NCBI RefSeq assembly: GCF_028618435.1
Contig: NZ_JAQISW010000014.1
Location: forward strand, 1-53,136
DNA length: 53,136 bases
Direction of reading: 5' to 3'
Source of the DNA: Bartonella sp. MM73XJBT.G
GTDB lineage: Bacteria > Pseudomonadota > Alphaproteobacteria > Rhizobiales > Rhizobiaceae
The position numbers and the translations under genes are program-made. Positions 19,697 to 29,847 of the stretch are shown here, one piece after another. The stretch's first letter is position 1. The number at the start of each line of letters is the position of its first letter. A model generated the notes under the pieces. The model was not told where the DNA came from and did no database searches. It saw nothing but the letters and a program-made list of their open reading frames with translations.

Positions 19697-22369
19697 ATGA
19701 ATAGTGTTAATAATATCCGGTCAACATTTTTGGATTATTTTCATCGTAATGGGCATAAAGTTCTTTCTTCTAGCCCCCTTGTTCCACGTAATGATCCCAC
19801 ACTCATGTTTACAAATGCAGGAATGGTACAGTTTAAAAATGTTTTTACTGGACTTGAACAGTATTCTTATAAAAAGGCAACAACGGCGCAAAAATGTGTT
19901 CGTGCGGGTGGAAAGCATAATGATCTTGACAATGTTGGTTATACAGCGCGCCATCATACGTTTTTTGAGATGCTGGGTAATTTTTCCTTTGGTGATTATT
20001 TCAAAGAAGAGGCCATTTTTTTATCATGGAATCTTTTAACAAAAGAATTTTGTCTTCCTAAAGATAAATTGTTGGTAACTGTTTATCAGAGTGATGATGT
20101 TGCGGCACAATTATGGCGTAAAATTTCAGGTCTTTCAGACAAAAAAATTATCCGTATTGCGACGGCAGATAATTTTTGGTCAATGGGAGAAACTGGTCCC
20201 TGTGGTCCTTGTTCAGAGATTTTTTATGATCATGGTGATGAAATTTTTGGGGGACCTCCTGGAGGTGTGGATGAAGATGGTGATCGTTTTATTGAGATTT
20301 GGAATCTTGTCTTTATGCAGTATGAGCAGTTTAGTAAGGAAGAGCGGATTGAATTGCCTCATCCTTCTATCGATACTGGTATGGGGTTAGAGCGTATTGC
20401 TGCTGTTTTACAGGGGGTGCATGATAATTATGACATTGATCTTTTTCGTGCATTAATTGGTGCATCACAAGAAATGACAGGGATTGAGGCAAAGGGTGAT
20501 TTTATTGCCAGCCATCGTGTCATTGCTGATCATCTTCGCTCATGCGCATTTTTGATTGCGGATGGTGTTCTTCCTTCTAATGAGGGAAGGGGATATGTTT
20601 TACGTCGTATTATGCGTCGTGCTATGCGTCATGCACATCTGCTTGGTGCTAAAGAACCCTTAATGTGGCGGCTTTTGCCTGCTCTTATCCGCGAAATGGG
20701 ACAAGCTTATCCAGAATTGGTGCGTGCTGAATCTTTGATTGCAGAAACTTTGAAATTAGAAGAAGTGCGCTTTCGCAAGACTCTTGAACGAGGATTGGGG
20801 TTGTTAAATGATGCAAGTGCTCATCTTAAAGAAGGTGATGATTTAAATGGTGAAGTTGCTTTCAAGCTTTATGACACCTATGGCTTTCCACTTGACTTAA
20901 CGCAGGATGTTCTTCGGCGTCGTGGAGTATCTGTTGATGTTGATACCTTTGATAAAGCAATGGAACACCAGAAAGAAGAAGCCCGTGCTCATTGGTCTGG
21001 TTCAGGTGAAGTTGTAGCAGAGACAATTTGGTTTTCTATTCGTGATCTGGTAGGGGTTACAGAATTTTTGGGTTATGAAACAGAAAAAGCTGAAGGTATT
21101 ATTACAGCTCTTGTGTGTGATGGTAAAATTGTTGATAAGGTTTCTTCAGGGCAGAAAGCTATTCTTGTGTTAAATCAGACTCCTTTTTATGGTGAATCTG
21201 GTGGGCAAGTTGGTGATAGCGGTATTATTTCTGGTGAAAATTTTATTTTTGAAGTGCACGATACACAGAAAAAGGCTGAGGGTGTTATTCTTCATATCGG
21301 AAAGGTTAAATCTGGTCAGGCAATGAGGTCTGATTGTGTAGAATTAGCGGTTGATGGTGTTCGTCGTAAAAAAATCCGGGCCAATCATTCTGCTACCCAT
21401 TTATTACACGAGGCTTTACGTCAAGTATTGGGATCCCATGTTACACAGAAGGGCTCTCTTGTCTCGCCGGAACGGTTACGTTTTGATTTTTCTCATCCAA
21501 AATCTGTTTCTGCAGAAGAATTGAAAAAAATAGAAGATTTAGCAAATGACATTGTTTTGCAAAATAGCGAGATAACAACCCGCCTTATGGCTGTTGATGA
21601 TGCAATTTCTGAAGGGGCAATGGCACTTTTTGGTGAAAAATATGGTGACGAAGTACGTGTTGTTTCGATGGGAGACTTGCTTGAAAAGGGAGGATTAAAA
21701 AAGCGTTGGTCAATTGAACTTTGTGGAGGAACACATGTGGAAAGAACGGGGGATATTGGTTTGATTCATATTGTTTCTGAAAGTTCTGTCGCTTCTGGAG
21801 TGCGGCGTATTGAGGCTTTAACAGGTGCAGCAGCACGTCTTTATCTGAGATGCCAAGAGGCGCGTATCCGTGAAATTGCTAATCTTTTAAAAACTTCTGC
21901 TACGGGTGTAGAAGAACGGATTGAAAATTTGCTTGAAGATCGCCGTAAACTTGAAAAAGAGTTGAATGATGTGCGCAAAAAAATGCTGCTGAGTGATGAA
22001 ACAAAGCGAGATGGTCAAGATGATATTAGTATCATCAATGAACTTGCTTTTATGGGACGTGTTGTGAACAATATTCCACCACGGGATCTTAAGGCACTTG
22101 TTGATTCTGGTAAAAAACAAATTGAATCAGGGGTTATTGCTTTTATTGCTGTTTCAGAAGATGGCAAGGGGAGTGCTGTTGTTGGTGTTACGGATGATTT
22201 AACAGATAAGTTAAATGCTGTTGATTTGGTGCGTATTCTTTCATCTGTTCTTGGTGGGAAAGGCGGTGGAGGGCGTCCTGATATGGCGCAGGCTGGTGGT
22301 CCTGAGGGGAACAAGGCTGATGAGGCATTTGCAGCACTAAAAGATTTTCTAGAAAAATTTAAAAAGTAA
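19697..22369 (+). CDS. alaS: Alanine--tRNA ligase
   Basis: Encodes 890 residues from the ATG at 19697 ([15 protein letters not shown]), the family start; an upstream in-frame TTG at 19670 is less likely. The catalytic domain has [16 protein letters not shown] and [16 protein letters not shown]. The editing domain shows the zinc-binding HSATH (about residue 564) and CGGTHV (about 676-681). The C-terminal part has a coiled coil and a DHHA1-type end with [16 protein letters not shown]. It charges tRNA-Ala and clears mischarged serine and glycine. recA followed by alaS is a common rhizobial order. Confidence 0.98.
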   Translation: MNSVNNIRSTFLDYFHRNGHKVLSSSPLVPRNDPTLMFTNAGMVQFKNVFTGLEQYSYKKATTAQKCVRAGGKHNDLDNVGYTARHHTFFEMLGNFSFGDYFKEEAIFLSWNLLTKEFCLPKDKLLVTVYQSDDVAAQLWRKISGLSDKKIIRIATADNFWSMGETGPCGPCSEIFYDHGDEIFGGPPGGVDEDGDRFIEIWNLVFMQYEQFSKEERIELPHPSIDTGMGLERIAAVLQGVHDNYDIDLFRALIGASQEMTGIEAKGDFIASHRVIADHLRSCAFLIADGVLPSNEGRGYVLRRIMRRAMRHAHLLGAKEPLMWRLLPALIREMGQAYPELVRAESLIAETLKLEEVRFRKTLERGLGLLNDASAHLKEGDDLNGEVAFKLYDTYGFPLDLTQDVLRRRGVSVDVDTFDKAMEHQKEEARAHWSGSGEVVAETIWFSIRDLVGVTEFLGYETEKAEGIITALVCDGKIVDKVSSGQKAILVLNQTPFYGESGGQVGDSGIISGENFIFEVHDTQKKAEGVILHIGKVKSGQAMRSDCVELAVDGVRRKKIRANHSATHLLHEALRQVLGSHVTQKGSLVSPERLRFDFSHPKSVSAEELKKIEDLANDIVLQNSEITTRLMAVDDAISEGAMALFGEKYGDEVRVVSMGDLLEKGGLKKRWSIELCGGTHVERTGDIGLIHIVSESSVASGVRRIEALTGAAARLYLRCQEARIREIANLLKTSATGVEERIENLLEDRRKLEKELNDVRKKMLLSDETKRDGQDDISIINELAFMGRVVNNIPPRDLKALVDSGKKQIESGVIAFIAVSEDGKGSAVVGVTDDLTDKLNAVDLVRILSSVLGGKGGGGRPDMAQAGGPEGNKADEAFAALKDFLEKFKK

Positions 22370-22902
22370 AAAATTTCCTTATCGGTGTTTTTTACATTTG
22401 TATGTTGGATTGGCGTCTAAACGGATGTCTGTCTGGTGTATTACTAAAATGTAGATACAGTCTCATTGAGAGAGATAAAATTGTAAAGATAAAAAAACAG
22501 TGTTGCGTTGGCAAAATTGTGGGGTGATTCGTGCTTTTGTATATGAACTGAACGGATCATATATTTCATGAAATATAGCATCTATTATATTGATTTTAAA
22601 AGAAATATCTCTATTCTTATTTCACAATAAGAATTGTGAAGAGGATAACGAAAGATTTATTGCAGAACAGTTTCTTAAGCTTATGAAGTTGTAATATATC
22701 GTTTTTTCTTTTCAAGTTGCTTAAATTATTACTCGCTCTTCATAAGAAGTTCATTTTTTAGAGCTGTTTTATTGGTTTCCTTTGCGGCTTATGTGTAAGA
22801 GAACAGGTTTTTCTTGCAAATTATAAAACATATATTAATTCAAATTTTTCTGTGTGCACTTACCGCATTTGCATGAATAAAGTGTTTTTGTAATTTTTGG
22901 CA
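22370..22902. other. 533-base spacer between convergent alaS and ndvA
   Basis: No gene is supported. It contains a perfect 16-base palindrome (22561-22576) and a pair of overlapping, mutually exclusive inverted repeats (22613-22640). Being between converging genes, these may be transcript ends, but none has a good T-run. Confidence 0.6.
22613..22640. repeat. Two overlapping inverted repeats
   Basis: ATTCTTATT (22613-22621) pairs with 22626-22634, loop of four. TTCACAAT (22621-22628) pairs with ATTGTGAA (22633-22640), loop of four. Both are perfect, and they share bases, so only one can form at a time. Confidence 0.7.
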
Positions 22903-24732
22903 TTAAGATATTTTTTTGCATGAGATTTGTGAAGAGTAATTATTTTTATGATGCATGGCTTCATGTAAGGGGATGACGTTTTCATTTTTTCCTTCTCTTT
23001 TGGGTGGCGTGATTGTTAAATTGCTTGCTTTTAAAAATTTAGAAAAACGCCCCTCTTTATCGATCAATTCTTGAAAGCTTCCTTTTTCAATTAAATAACC
23101 CTGTTCTAGAAAGAGTACCACATCAGCATTGCGTATTGTTGAGAGGCGATGTGCTATAATGAACGTGGTGCGGTTATGACTTATGCAATCAAGAGCATCT
23201 TTGACACGTGCTTCTGTTTCAACATCAAGAGCGCTTGTTGCTTCATCAAGAATGAGAATGGGAGCATTTTTTAAAACTGCGCGTGCAATTGCTAACCGTT
23301 GTTTTTCTCCACCTGATAATCGAGATCCTCGTTCGCCCACCATTGTGTTATAACGATCAGCTTTTTTTAGAATAAAATCGTGAGCTTCTGCTATTTTTGC
23401 TGCTTCGTAAAGTTCTTCCTTTGTTGCACTTTCTTTTCCTATTGAGATATTGTCATGAATACTGCGATTGAAAAGTCCTGTATCTTGAAACACTGTTGCT
23501 AGAGATTTTCGTAAAGATTCGCGATTGATCGAGCATATATTTATTCCATCAATGGAGATATGTCCGAAGGTAGGGTCGTATATGCGCTGCAATAAATTGA
23601 TTAATGTTGTCTTTCCACCTCCTGTCGGTCCTACAATCGCAACAGTTTGCCCTGCTTTAACCTCAAAGGAAATGTCAAAAACACCTTGAGAAGAATTTGG
23701 GAATTTATAGGTAACGTGATGAAATTGTATAGCACCTTTAACATTTTGTAGGGAAGGGAGATCTTGTGGTTCGTTGATAGAGAAAGTTGAGTCTTCCATT
23801 TCAAAAAACTCTTGCAGTTTCGTTTGTGAGGATATAGCACAATTAATAAAATTGCTCATTTGATCTAGACGGCTAATCATGAGTTGTGCAAATCCGACAA
23901 AAGCAACGACTTCACCTACCCTTAATTGACCTCTTGCAACAAAAAAAGCTCCAAGGAGAAGAACACAAACGATTGAAACTGTGGAAGCCATTCGATTTAA
24001 GCCACTGGCGAGCGCCCACCAATTGAGAACAGGATTTTGCGCTTTAAGCAGAGCATTTGTATGTTGGTGCAGTATGGACGCTTCTTCCTTTATTCGGTTA
24101 TAACTTTGTACAATAGAAACATTGGAGATTGAATCACTGACATGTTTAAAAAGGTTATGGTGATAGCATTCTACAGCGGCTTGTCCGTTTTTTGTTTTTC
24201 GCATTACTAAACGGGCAATTAAGACATAGATGATGGCAAGTACAACTAAGACTATTGAAAGACGCCAATTCATGTTAAAGGCTGTGGGGATGAGAACCAA
24301 TAAGGCGACAAGTGTTGAGAGATGTTGACGCATAAAATCAAGCCATATGCTTGACATGGTGTCTGTTGCGCGCAAAAGTGTATGGAGTACGTTGGAAGTT
24401 CCGCGTTGTTGATGCCAAATTAAAGGCATGGCAATGATACGTTCAAAAGATTCTGTTAAAATCGTTAAACGGAGTCTATGGGCTAAGCGGTCCGCACCAC
24501 GAGCAACAAGGACATAAGCGATAATATGGGAAAGACCAAAACAAACCCAAATGGTAAGGGTAGGGATTATCCCTGTTTTTTCTGTAATAGAATCAATAAC
24601 GCGTCCAAATAAAATAGGTTCTGCAATGGTGATGATCGCTAACATAACATTAGCGTTACAGATCAAAAGGGATGCATTTTTCTCTCTCTTTAGGTAAGTG
24701 AGAACACGTGCATAGGTTTTGAATAAGGACAC
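22903..24732 (-). CDS. ndvA: Beta-(1->2)-glucan export ABC transporter, NdvA/ChvA type
   Basis: Encodes 609 residues from a GTG start. The N-terminal half (about 1-315) is a six-helix ABC exporter membrane domain, and the C-terminal half is the ATPase: Walker A GPTGGGKTT (368-376), signature LSGGE (472-476), Walker B ILILDEATSALD and H-loop IIAHRLST. The sequence fits the NdvA/ChvA family, which exports cyclic beta-1,2-glucan across the inner membrane in Rhizobiales. No glucan synthase gene (ndvB) is near. It could in principle export another polysaccharide or lipid, as the substrate cannot be read from the sequence. Confidence 0.9.
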   Translation of the reverse strand: MSLFKTYARVLTYLKREKNASLLICNANVMLAIITIAEPILFGRVIDSITEKTGIIPTLTIWVCFGLSHIIAYVLVARGADRLAHRLRLTILTESFERIIAMPLIWHQQRGTSNVLHTLLRATDTMSSIWLDFMRQHLSTLVALLVLIPTAFNMNWRLSIVLVVLAIIYVLIARLVMRKTKNGQAAVECYHHNLFKHVSDSISNVSIVQSYNRIKEEASILHQHTNALLKAQNPVLNWWALASGLNRMASTVSIVCVLLLGAFFVARGQLRVGEVVAFVGFAQLMISRLDQMSNFINCAISSQTKLQEFFEMEDSTFSINEPQDLPSLQNVKGAIQFHHVTYKFPNSSQGVFDISFEVKAGQTVAIVGPTGGGKTTLINLLQRIYDPTFGHISIDGINICSINRESLRKSLATVFQDTGLFNRSIHDNISIGKESATKEELYEAAKIAEAHDFILKKADRYNTMVGERGSRLSGGEKQRLAIARAVLKNAPILILDEATSALDVETEARVKDALDCISHNRTTFIIAHRLSTIRNADVVLFLEQGYLIEKGSFQELIDKEGRFSKFLKASNLTITPPKREGKNENVIPLHEAMHHKNNYSSQISCKKIS

Positions 24733-24968
24733 TGTTAATGATCTCCATTCGTTGTTAAGCGTAAAGGCTGTTGATTTTTATAATGCTTGAATTCTAGCTA
24801 ATAAAAATTGAACGTTAAGAAAAGGCAAATTTGAATACTCATTGTAATATGGTGTGATAAAGCCAACGAGAATATGAATTTTTGTGTTTATAAAGGTGCA
24901 AAAATAGATCAATAAAATTATCAGGAAAAAATATTGGGCGATGAAAATTATCAGGTAAGGGAACTTTC

Positions 24969-25952
24969 ATGGCAGGTGTAGAAATAAAAAAAGTTGAGAC
25001 AGATGAAAATGGAATGCGTTTAGATCGTTGGTTTAAAGCGCATTATCCAGGGCTTGGATTTGGAGCTTTGCAAAAATTGTTGCGTTCTGGCCAGATACGG
25101 GTTGATGGTGGACGTGTTAAAGCCGATACGCGTCTTTTTACAGGTCAAGTTGTTCGTGTGCCGCCTTTACTTGTTGGTAAAAAGGAAAGCCTTCCTATAA
25201 CAGATAAAACAATTCGCGGACAGGGTGATGGAGTCATTTTAAAAAAAATGTTGCTCTATGAAGATCCAAAGGTCTTTGTTTTTAACAAACCAGCAGGTCT
25301 TGCTGTACAAGGAGGCTCTGGTTTAACACGTCATATAGATAGTATGCTTGAGGTATGGCGCAATAAAAAAGGTGAAAAGCCGCGTTTGGTTCATCGTCTT
25401 GATCGTGAGACATCGGGGGTGCTTATTGTTGCCCGTTCTAGGGGAGCTGCACAGGCCTTAACAGCTGCTTTTAGAGAACGGGAAACAAAAAAGACTTATT
25501 GGGCGTTGGTTCGGGGCGTTCCTAAAAAAAAACAGGATAAAATTTCAACGTGGATGGTTAAGGAAATGACGGCACAAGGTGATAAAATGCGTGTTTGTGA
25601 TCATGGGGAGCCGGATTCACATCATGCGGTTTCCTATTATCGCGTTTTAGAGTCGCGCGGACGAGCTCTTTCGTGGCTTGAAATGGAACCTTATACGGGG
25701 AGAACACATCAACTGCGTGTGCATGCTGCCCATATGGATCATCCTATCATTGGCGATTCAAAGTATTTTTTTTCTGATAGTAATTGGACATTCCCAGGAG
25801 GCATTCAAAATCGCCTTCATCTTCATGCACGTCGTATTCGTATTCCTCATCCTTCAGGAGGCATATTGGATATTGTTGCGCCTTTACCCCCTCATATGGT
25901 CCAAAGTTTTAATCTTTTGTCTTTTAATGAGCGTGATGATGAAACAGAATAA
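24969..25952 (+). CDS. Ribosomal large subunit pseudouridine synthase, RluC/RluD type
   Basis: Encodes 327 residues. An N-terminal S4 RNA-binding domain (about 15-75, with LDRWFKAHYPGLGFGALQKLL) precedes the RluA-family catalytic domain. The catalytic motif is HRLDRETSGVL near residues 141-151, with the aspartate that attacks uridine; GRTHQLRVHAAHMDHPIIGD is the second family signature. It converts uridines in 23S rRNA to pseudouridine. RluC is the most likely member in this lineage, but RluC and RluD cannot be separated here. Confidence 0.92.
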   Translation: MAGVEIKKVETDENGMRLDRWFKAHYPGLGFGALQKLLRSGQIRVDGGRVKADTRLFTGQVVRVPPLLVGKKESLPITDKTIRGQGDGVILKKMLLYEDPKVFVFNKPAGLAVQGGSGLTRHIDSMLEVWRNKKGEKPRLVHRLDRETSGVLIVARSRGAAQALTAAFRERETKKTYWALVRGVPKKKQDKISTWMVKEMTAQGDKMRVCDHGEPDSHHAVSYYRVLESRGRALSWLEMEPYTGRTHQLRVHAAHMDHPIIGDSKYFFSDSNWTFPGGIQNRLHLHARRIRIPHPSGGILDIVAPLPPHMVQSFNLLSFNERDDETE

Positions 25953-26493
25953 AAAACTTCATTTGTTTTTGAGTTATGAACTTTTAAATATTATCAATTT
26001 TATTCCTACAGTTCTTTGTCCATATTGGCTGTATTGTTATTTTTAAAATGGTGTATCTTCGATAATCTTGGGCTTATGAAGCTGCTCTTTTGAATTATCT
26101 ATAGAGGTGATATATTGGGGAGGCATGTTGGTTCAGGAAGATGAACGAGATAAAGTCTGAAGGATATTGACTGAAAAAGTGATGGCAATTTTTAATTTTT
26201 TCATGGGAAATAATTGAAGACTTTTACAGGAACTCTTAGGGAGAACAGCTTCTCAACAAATTGTTGTTTTCAAGGAAGTTTATCCTGCTAGCGGTGGGGT
26301 TGGGTATATTTATAGATTTATGGTTTGTAGCTTTGCTTATACAATGAGAACTTATGAGCAAAGTGCACCTTTCAATGATCAATTATTCTTCTGTTCGTTT
26401 TTCTGAAAGATTATTTTTCCAAAAGAAAAAACAAATCTATTCAAAGATTATGGAAATGTTCCAAGAGGGATAAGTTGAAATGAGGAGTGTCTG
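25953..26493. other. 541-base spacer, no gene recognised
   Basis: Short broken reading frames are present (for example a plus-strand open stretch of about 60 codons ending at 26406), but none has a start with a ribosome-binding site or a family I recognise. It may be the remains of a lost gene. The last 20 bases hold the GAGGAGTG ribosome-binding site of the next gene. Confidence 0.5.
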
Positions 26494-27513
26494 ATGAGAT
26501 CATTATTGATTAATCTTAACAAGGTCTCAAAAATATACCGCAGCGTAGACAGTGCACCTGGTTTTACAAACAAGGTGGTTTCTCTTTTTAAGCCAACCTA
26601 TAGAAACCATCACGTGCTAAAAGATATTAGTTTCACCCTTTTTTCAGGGCAAGCACTCGCCATTGTTGGACCTAATGGAGCCGGAAAATCAACACTGATT
26701 AAAATACTTTCTGGTATACAAGCCGCTGATGAGGGGGATGTCAAAGTCTTAGGCGTTAATCCTTATAAAACGAAAAAAGATTTGTTTAAGTCTCTTGGCG
26801 TAGTCTTTGGTCACAAAAATTGCTTATGGTGGGATTTACCCTTACGCTATAGTCTAAGAATGGTTCAACCCTTATATAACCTTGAACCTGGCTCTTTTTA
26901 CCGCGATCTTAAAGAAATCACAGAGTTATTAGACATTGAGCATATCATGGATAAACCCGTGCGCATGCTAAGCCTTGGTGAGAGAGTAAAAAGTGAATTG
27001 GCATTTAATTTGTCCTTTAGACCTAAGCTGTTGTTTTTAGATGAACCAACCATTGGTCTTGATATTACCTCCAAACATGAAATCAGAGAACTGCTTAAAA
27101 AACTAAAAAGAGAGCAAGGTTTAGGATATATCATCACCAGTCATGATATGGGAGATATTGATGGCTATGTCGATGATATTATTCTTTTGCATAAAGGAAA
27201 GAAGCAGTTTCATGGCACTATGGATAGGCTTAAAGAGATGATCCCTTCTTGTGTGAGAATAACTGTTTTTTGTGAACATTTGCTAACACCCTCAACCCTT
27301 ATAAAAAACATTGATGAACTCGCCATAAAATTGTCTGCTCCTTTACAAGAGAAACACTTTAACAATGAAAAATGTACACTCGATATTTCACTGTTGCATG
27401 AAGATGTTCCACGTTTCATAAGAGAAATCGCAACAGAACTTAACTGTCCGTTTTCTGTATCCACTCCCTCACTTGAAGAGATACTCCGTGTTAAATTTAA
27501 AGAATTTATCTAA
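26494..27513 (+). CDS. ABC-2 type transporter, ATP-binding protein
   Basis: Encodes 339 residues, start ATG after GAGGAGTGTCTG. Walker A is GPNGAGKST (59-67), the signature LSLGER (159-164), Walker B LLFLDEPTIGLD (179-190) and the switch histidine H217. The segment VVFGHKNCLWWDLP and the LSLGER signature instead of LSGGQ place it in the COG4586-like group of ABC-2 ATPases, which pair with two different six-helix permeases. It is first in a three-gene operon and overlaps the next gene. Substrate unknown. The C-terminal 100 residues form a family-typical extra domain. Confidence 0.92.
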   Translation: MRSLLINLNKVSKIYRSVDSAPGFTNKVVSLFKPTYRNHHVLKDISFTLFSGQALAIVGPNGAGKSTLIKILSGIQAADEGDVKVLGVNPYKTKKDLFKSLGVVFGHKNCLWWDLPLRYSLRMVQPLYNLEPGSFYRDLKEITELLDIEHIMDKPVRMLSLGERVKSELAFNLSFRPKLLFLDEPTIGLDITSKHEIRELLKKLKREQGLGYIITSHDMGDIDGYVDDIILLHKGKKQFHGTMDRLKEMIPSCVRITVFCEHLLTPSTLIKNIDELAIKLSAPLQEKHFNNEKCTLDISLLHEDVPRFIREIATELNCPFSVSTPSLEEILRVKFKEFI

Positions 27514-28312
27514 CCATTGCTTTGCTCTATTTCTCTTCGCCAAAAACGGACTGCTCACCATCCTCAGTGACAGAGCAATGTTTTTTACTGATTTTGTCAT
27601 GGGGACGCTCTCGCCTTTCATGATTCAACTTCTGTTGTGGAATGCGCTTTTTTCTGATACGGGCGACAACATAAACGGTTTTGGCTTTCAGGATATGATG
27701 TATTATTACGCCTTTGCCTTAGTTTTTTCACGCTTAAATAATGGTTATGGCATCATTCAATCTTTCTCTAAACATGTGAAAGAAGGTCAATTAGAAGTCT
27801 ATCTCACCAAACCATTCAGTTACATGACACAAATGCTGTTGCCCTTTTTGGGTGAAAGTGTGCTCTATGCCATTCCCTTAATCGCTCTTTTTACTGTAAA
27901 GCTTCTTTTATCCTATGAAAATATTTCAGGATTGGTCATGGCTTTTTTATTATTTTTTCTCATTTTTGTTCTCTCACAATTACTGTGTTTTTTTCTCTCC
28001 TTTGCCATTGCCTTATTGAGTTTCTGGGTGATTGAATACAATATCTTGCTCTCTTTTAGTATTCTTAGTTCAGCACTTCTTGGCGGTACCCTTTTACCTC
28101 CCTCTTTTTGGCCAACATGGCTTATTCCATTGATGAAGTTTAATCCTTATCGTTTCATCATATCAGCCCCTGCCGAATTCCTCTCCACAAAAAACTTAGC
28201 GGTGTTTCAACAATTGATGTTGGGGAGTATTTTTTATATTTTGTGTCTTTTATTTTTTATTCATCTTGTCTGGAAAAAAGGAATGAAAGCGTATCATGGA
28301 GCGGGGGGATGA
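27488..28312 (+). CDS. ABC-2 type transporter, permease subunit 1
   Basis: Encodes 274 residues from a GTG at 27488, which has GAAGAG seven bases upstream; a TTG at 27473 is an alternative start with no ribosome-binding site. It overlaps the ATPase gene by 26 bases. About six membrane segments are seen (for example around TLSPFMIQLLLW, ALIALFTVKLLL-like and LLFFLIFVLSQLLCFFLSFAIALL stretches), and a conserved cytoplasmic motif GQLEVYLTKPFSYM. This EGxLxxYLxxP pattern is shared with the second permease and marks the ABC-2 families linked to COG4586 ATPases. Substrate unknown. Confidence 0.85.
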   Translation: MLNLKNLSNHCFALFLFAKNGLLTILSDRAMFFTDFVMGTLSPFMIQLLLWNALFSDTGDNINGFGFQDMMYYYAFALVFSRLNNGYGIIQSFSKHVKEGQLEVYLTKPFSYMTQMLLPFLGESVLYAIPLIALFTVKLLLSYENISGLVMAFLLFFLIFVLSQLLCFFLSFAIALLSFWVIEYNILLSFSILSSALLGGTLLPPSFWPTWLIPLMKFNPYRFIISAPAEFLSTKNLAVFQQLMLGSIFYILCLLFFIHLVWKKGMKAYHGAGG

Positions 28313-28313
28313 G

Positions 28314-29084
28314 ATGAAAATAATTCTTTATTTTATCGGTATGAATATGCGCCGACAACTTGTTTATGGTAAAAACTTCTTTGGAGAATTTATTCTTTCT
28401 CTGTGCTATTATTTTATTCAATTCACCTTTATTGACAGAATTTCTTGCTTTTCAGGAAATATTGGGAGCTATAGCAGAGATGAAATTCATTTTATCTTTG
28501 TTGTCTTCATTTTACTTGGAATATTTTTAAATATTTTTACCAGTTCTATTGAAACATTTTTTGAAAAAGTAGCAGAAGGTAAAATTGAGGGCTATTTGAC
28601 AAAGCCTGTTTCAATTTGGCTGTTAATCTTGCTTGGCTGGTGCAGACCTCTTTATCTGATTAAATTTTTGCTTGTTGGTGTGAGTTCTTATTCCTTTGTC
28701 TCTCTACCAAATATGTCGGAAATAAAGCTGAAATGGTTTTCCTTTATCATTGCAATTGGTTGTGCCTTTATCGTAAACATGTGTTTTTTCATGATGTTTA
28801 ACTTTATAACATTCATGACCAACCGTAAGATGCCGGTTGCCTATTTTCATGCCATGCTTTACCAACTTTCTTTTATCCCCATAGCAATCTATCCCTTAAA
28901 TCTTGTGAAATGGCTGCTGTTTTTGCTGCCTCTAGCTTTTTCTGCTTCCCTCCCTGTATCATTCCTGCTTGGTAAAAATGAATGGAATATCGGATATCTT
29001 CTGTTGAGCACTTTTCTTTCCATTGCCATGACTTTTATGGTCTATAAGAAAACAATGCGTAAATTTAATGGATTAGGGGGATAA
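28314..29084 (+). CDS. ABC-2 type transporter, permease subunit 2
   Basis: Encodes 256 residues from the ATG at 28314, one base after the previous stop, with GGGGGG upstream; an in-frame ATG at 28296 is less likely. It has about six membrane segments and the same EGKIEGYLTKPVSIW motif as permease 1, so the two likely form a heterodimer powered by the ATPase. It ends with KFNGLGG, similar to the YHGAGG end of permease 1. No substrate-binding protein is nearby, so export is more likely than import. Confidence 0.85.
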   Translation: MKIILYFIGMNMRRQLVYGKNFFGEFILSLCYYFIQFTFIDRISCFSGNIGSYSRDEIHFIFVVFILLGIFLNIFTSSIETFFEKVAEGKIEGYLTKPVSIWLLILLGWCRPLYLIKFLLVGVSSYSFVSLPNMSEIKLKWFSFIIAIGCAFIVNMCFFMMFNFITFMTNRKMPVAYFHAMLYQLSFIPIAIYPLNLVKWLLFLLPLAFSASLPVSFLLGKNEWNIGYLLLSTFLSIAMTFMVYKKTMRKFNGLGG

Positions 29085-29575
29085 TGTAAAAGTCTGCCTG
29101 ATGTATAAAAATAAAAAAATTGAGTGAATAATTTTATTGTGCTGTAGAATATTGTTATTTACGCCGACGCTATAAGGCATATAAAATTTATACAGCGGTG
29201 TTTTTTGTTAAATATATTGATGAGTAATATTGGCATGTTCTCACAGCTGTTAGTAAGGGAGAACAGAAACCAGAGATAATGGCTTGATTTCAGATCAATT
29301 TTATTTGAGTTAGATGGCAGTTTGATGCCAAAAACGAATGGTAAGACGATGAATAGTAACAAGATTGATTCAATAACGTCATAAAAATGTATTTCTAGTG
29401 TTTTTTGTAAACCAAGAGAAGGATAAAAAATTATTGAGGTGAGTCATCATTTCATGATTTTGGTAAGAAAACTTTGTATTTTATATTATAATAATATTTT
29501 ATTTTTCTAAAAAATATAATAATTATTTGAGATTTAATATTTTGATAAAATGTTAAATATATAAAGAGATTAGAA
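29085..29575. other. AT-rich spacer after the ABC-2 operon
   Basis: No gene is supported. The region is very AT-rich and its short open frames have no ribosome-binding site. No terminator hairpin with a T-run was seen after the permease gene. Confidence 0.5.
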
Positions 29576-29847
29576 ATGGGAAGTTTGAACCTATCATATG
29601 ATTCTGGTGTTTCATGTAGTGGGACGAAAAAATAGCAGAGCAAATAGGGACAGCAATAGTGGTGCCTATTGGAGCGGTAGAGGCCAGAGCTCTTGGAGGA
29701 ATCATAGGAGCAGCTGCGTTAGCTGTAACAGGTGATGCCAGCTGCAGCAGTGTAGCACTAGGTACAGTGGAGGGTAGTATAAACGGTGCTTTAGTCGGTG
29801 GGACTTTGGATCTGTGTATCACTCTTATCAATGTTGGTAATTTATAG
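29576..29847 (+). pseudogene. Small Gly/Ala-rich peptide gene, probably frameshifted
   Basis: An ATG at 29576 with AAAGAGATTAG upstream starts a 19-codon frame (MGSLNLSYDSGVSC, ending GTKK) that stops at 29633. If one base is added in the A6 run at 29627-29632 it joins the downstream frame without a break, giving about 90 residues: IAEQIGTAIVVPIGAVEA, then GGIIGAAALAVTG, a short Cys-containing DASCSS segment, and GSINGALVGGTLDLC. The downstream frame alone could start at the GTG at 29659 (62 residues). The glycine-zipper-like, hydrophobic composition with cysteines resembles small bacteriocin-like or membrane-active peptides. That resemblance is only compositional. The segment is clearly richer in G and C than the flanks. 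A 101-codon minus-strand frame also crosses it. Confidence 0.4.
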
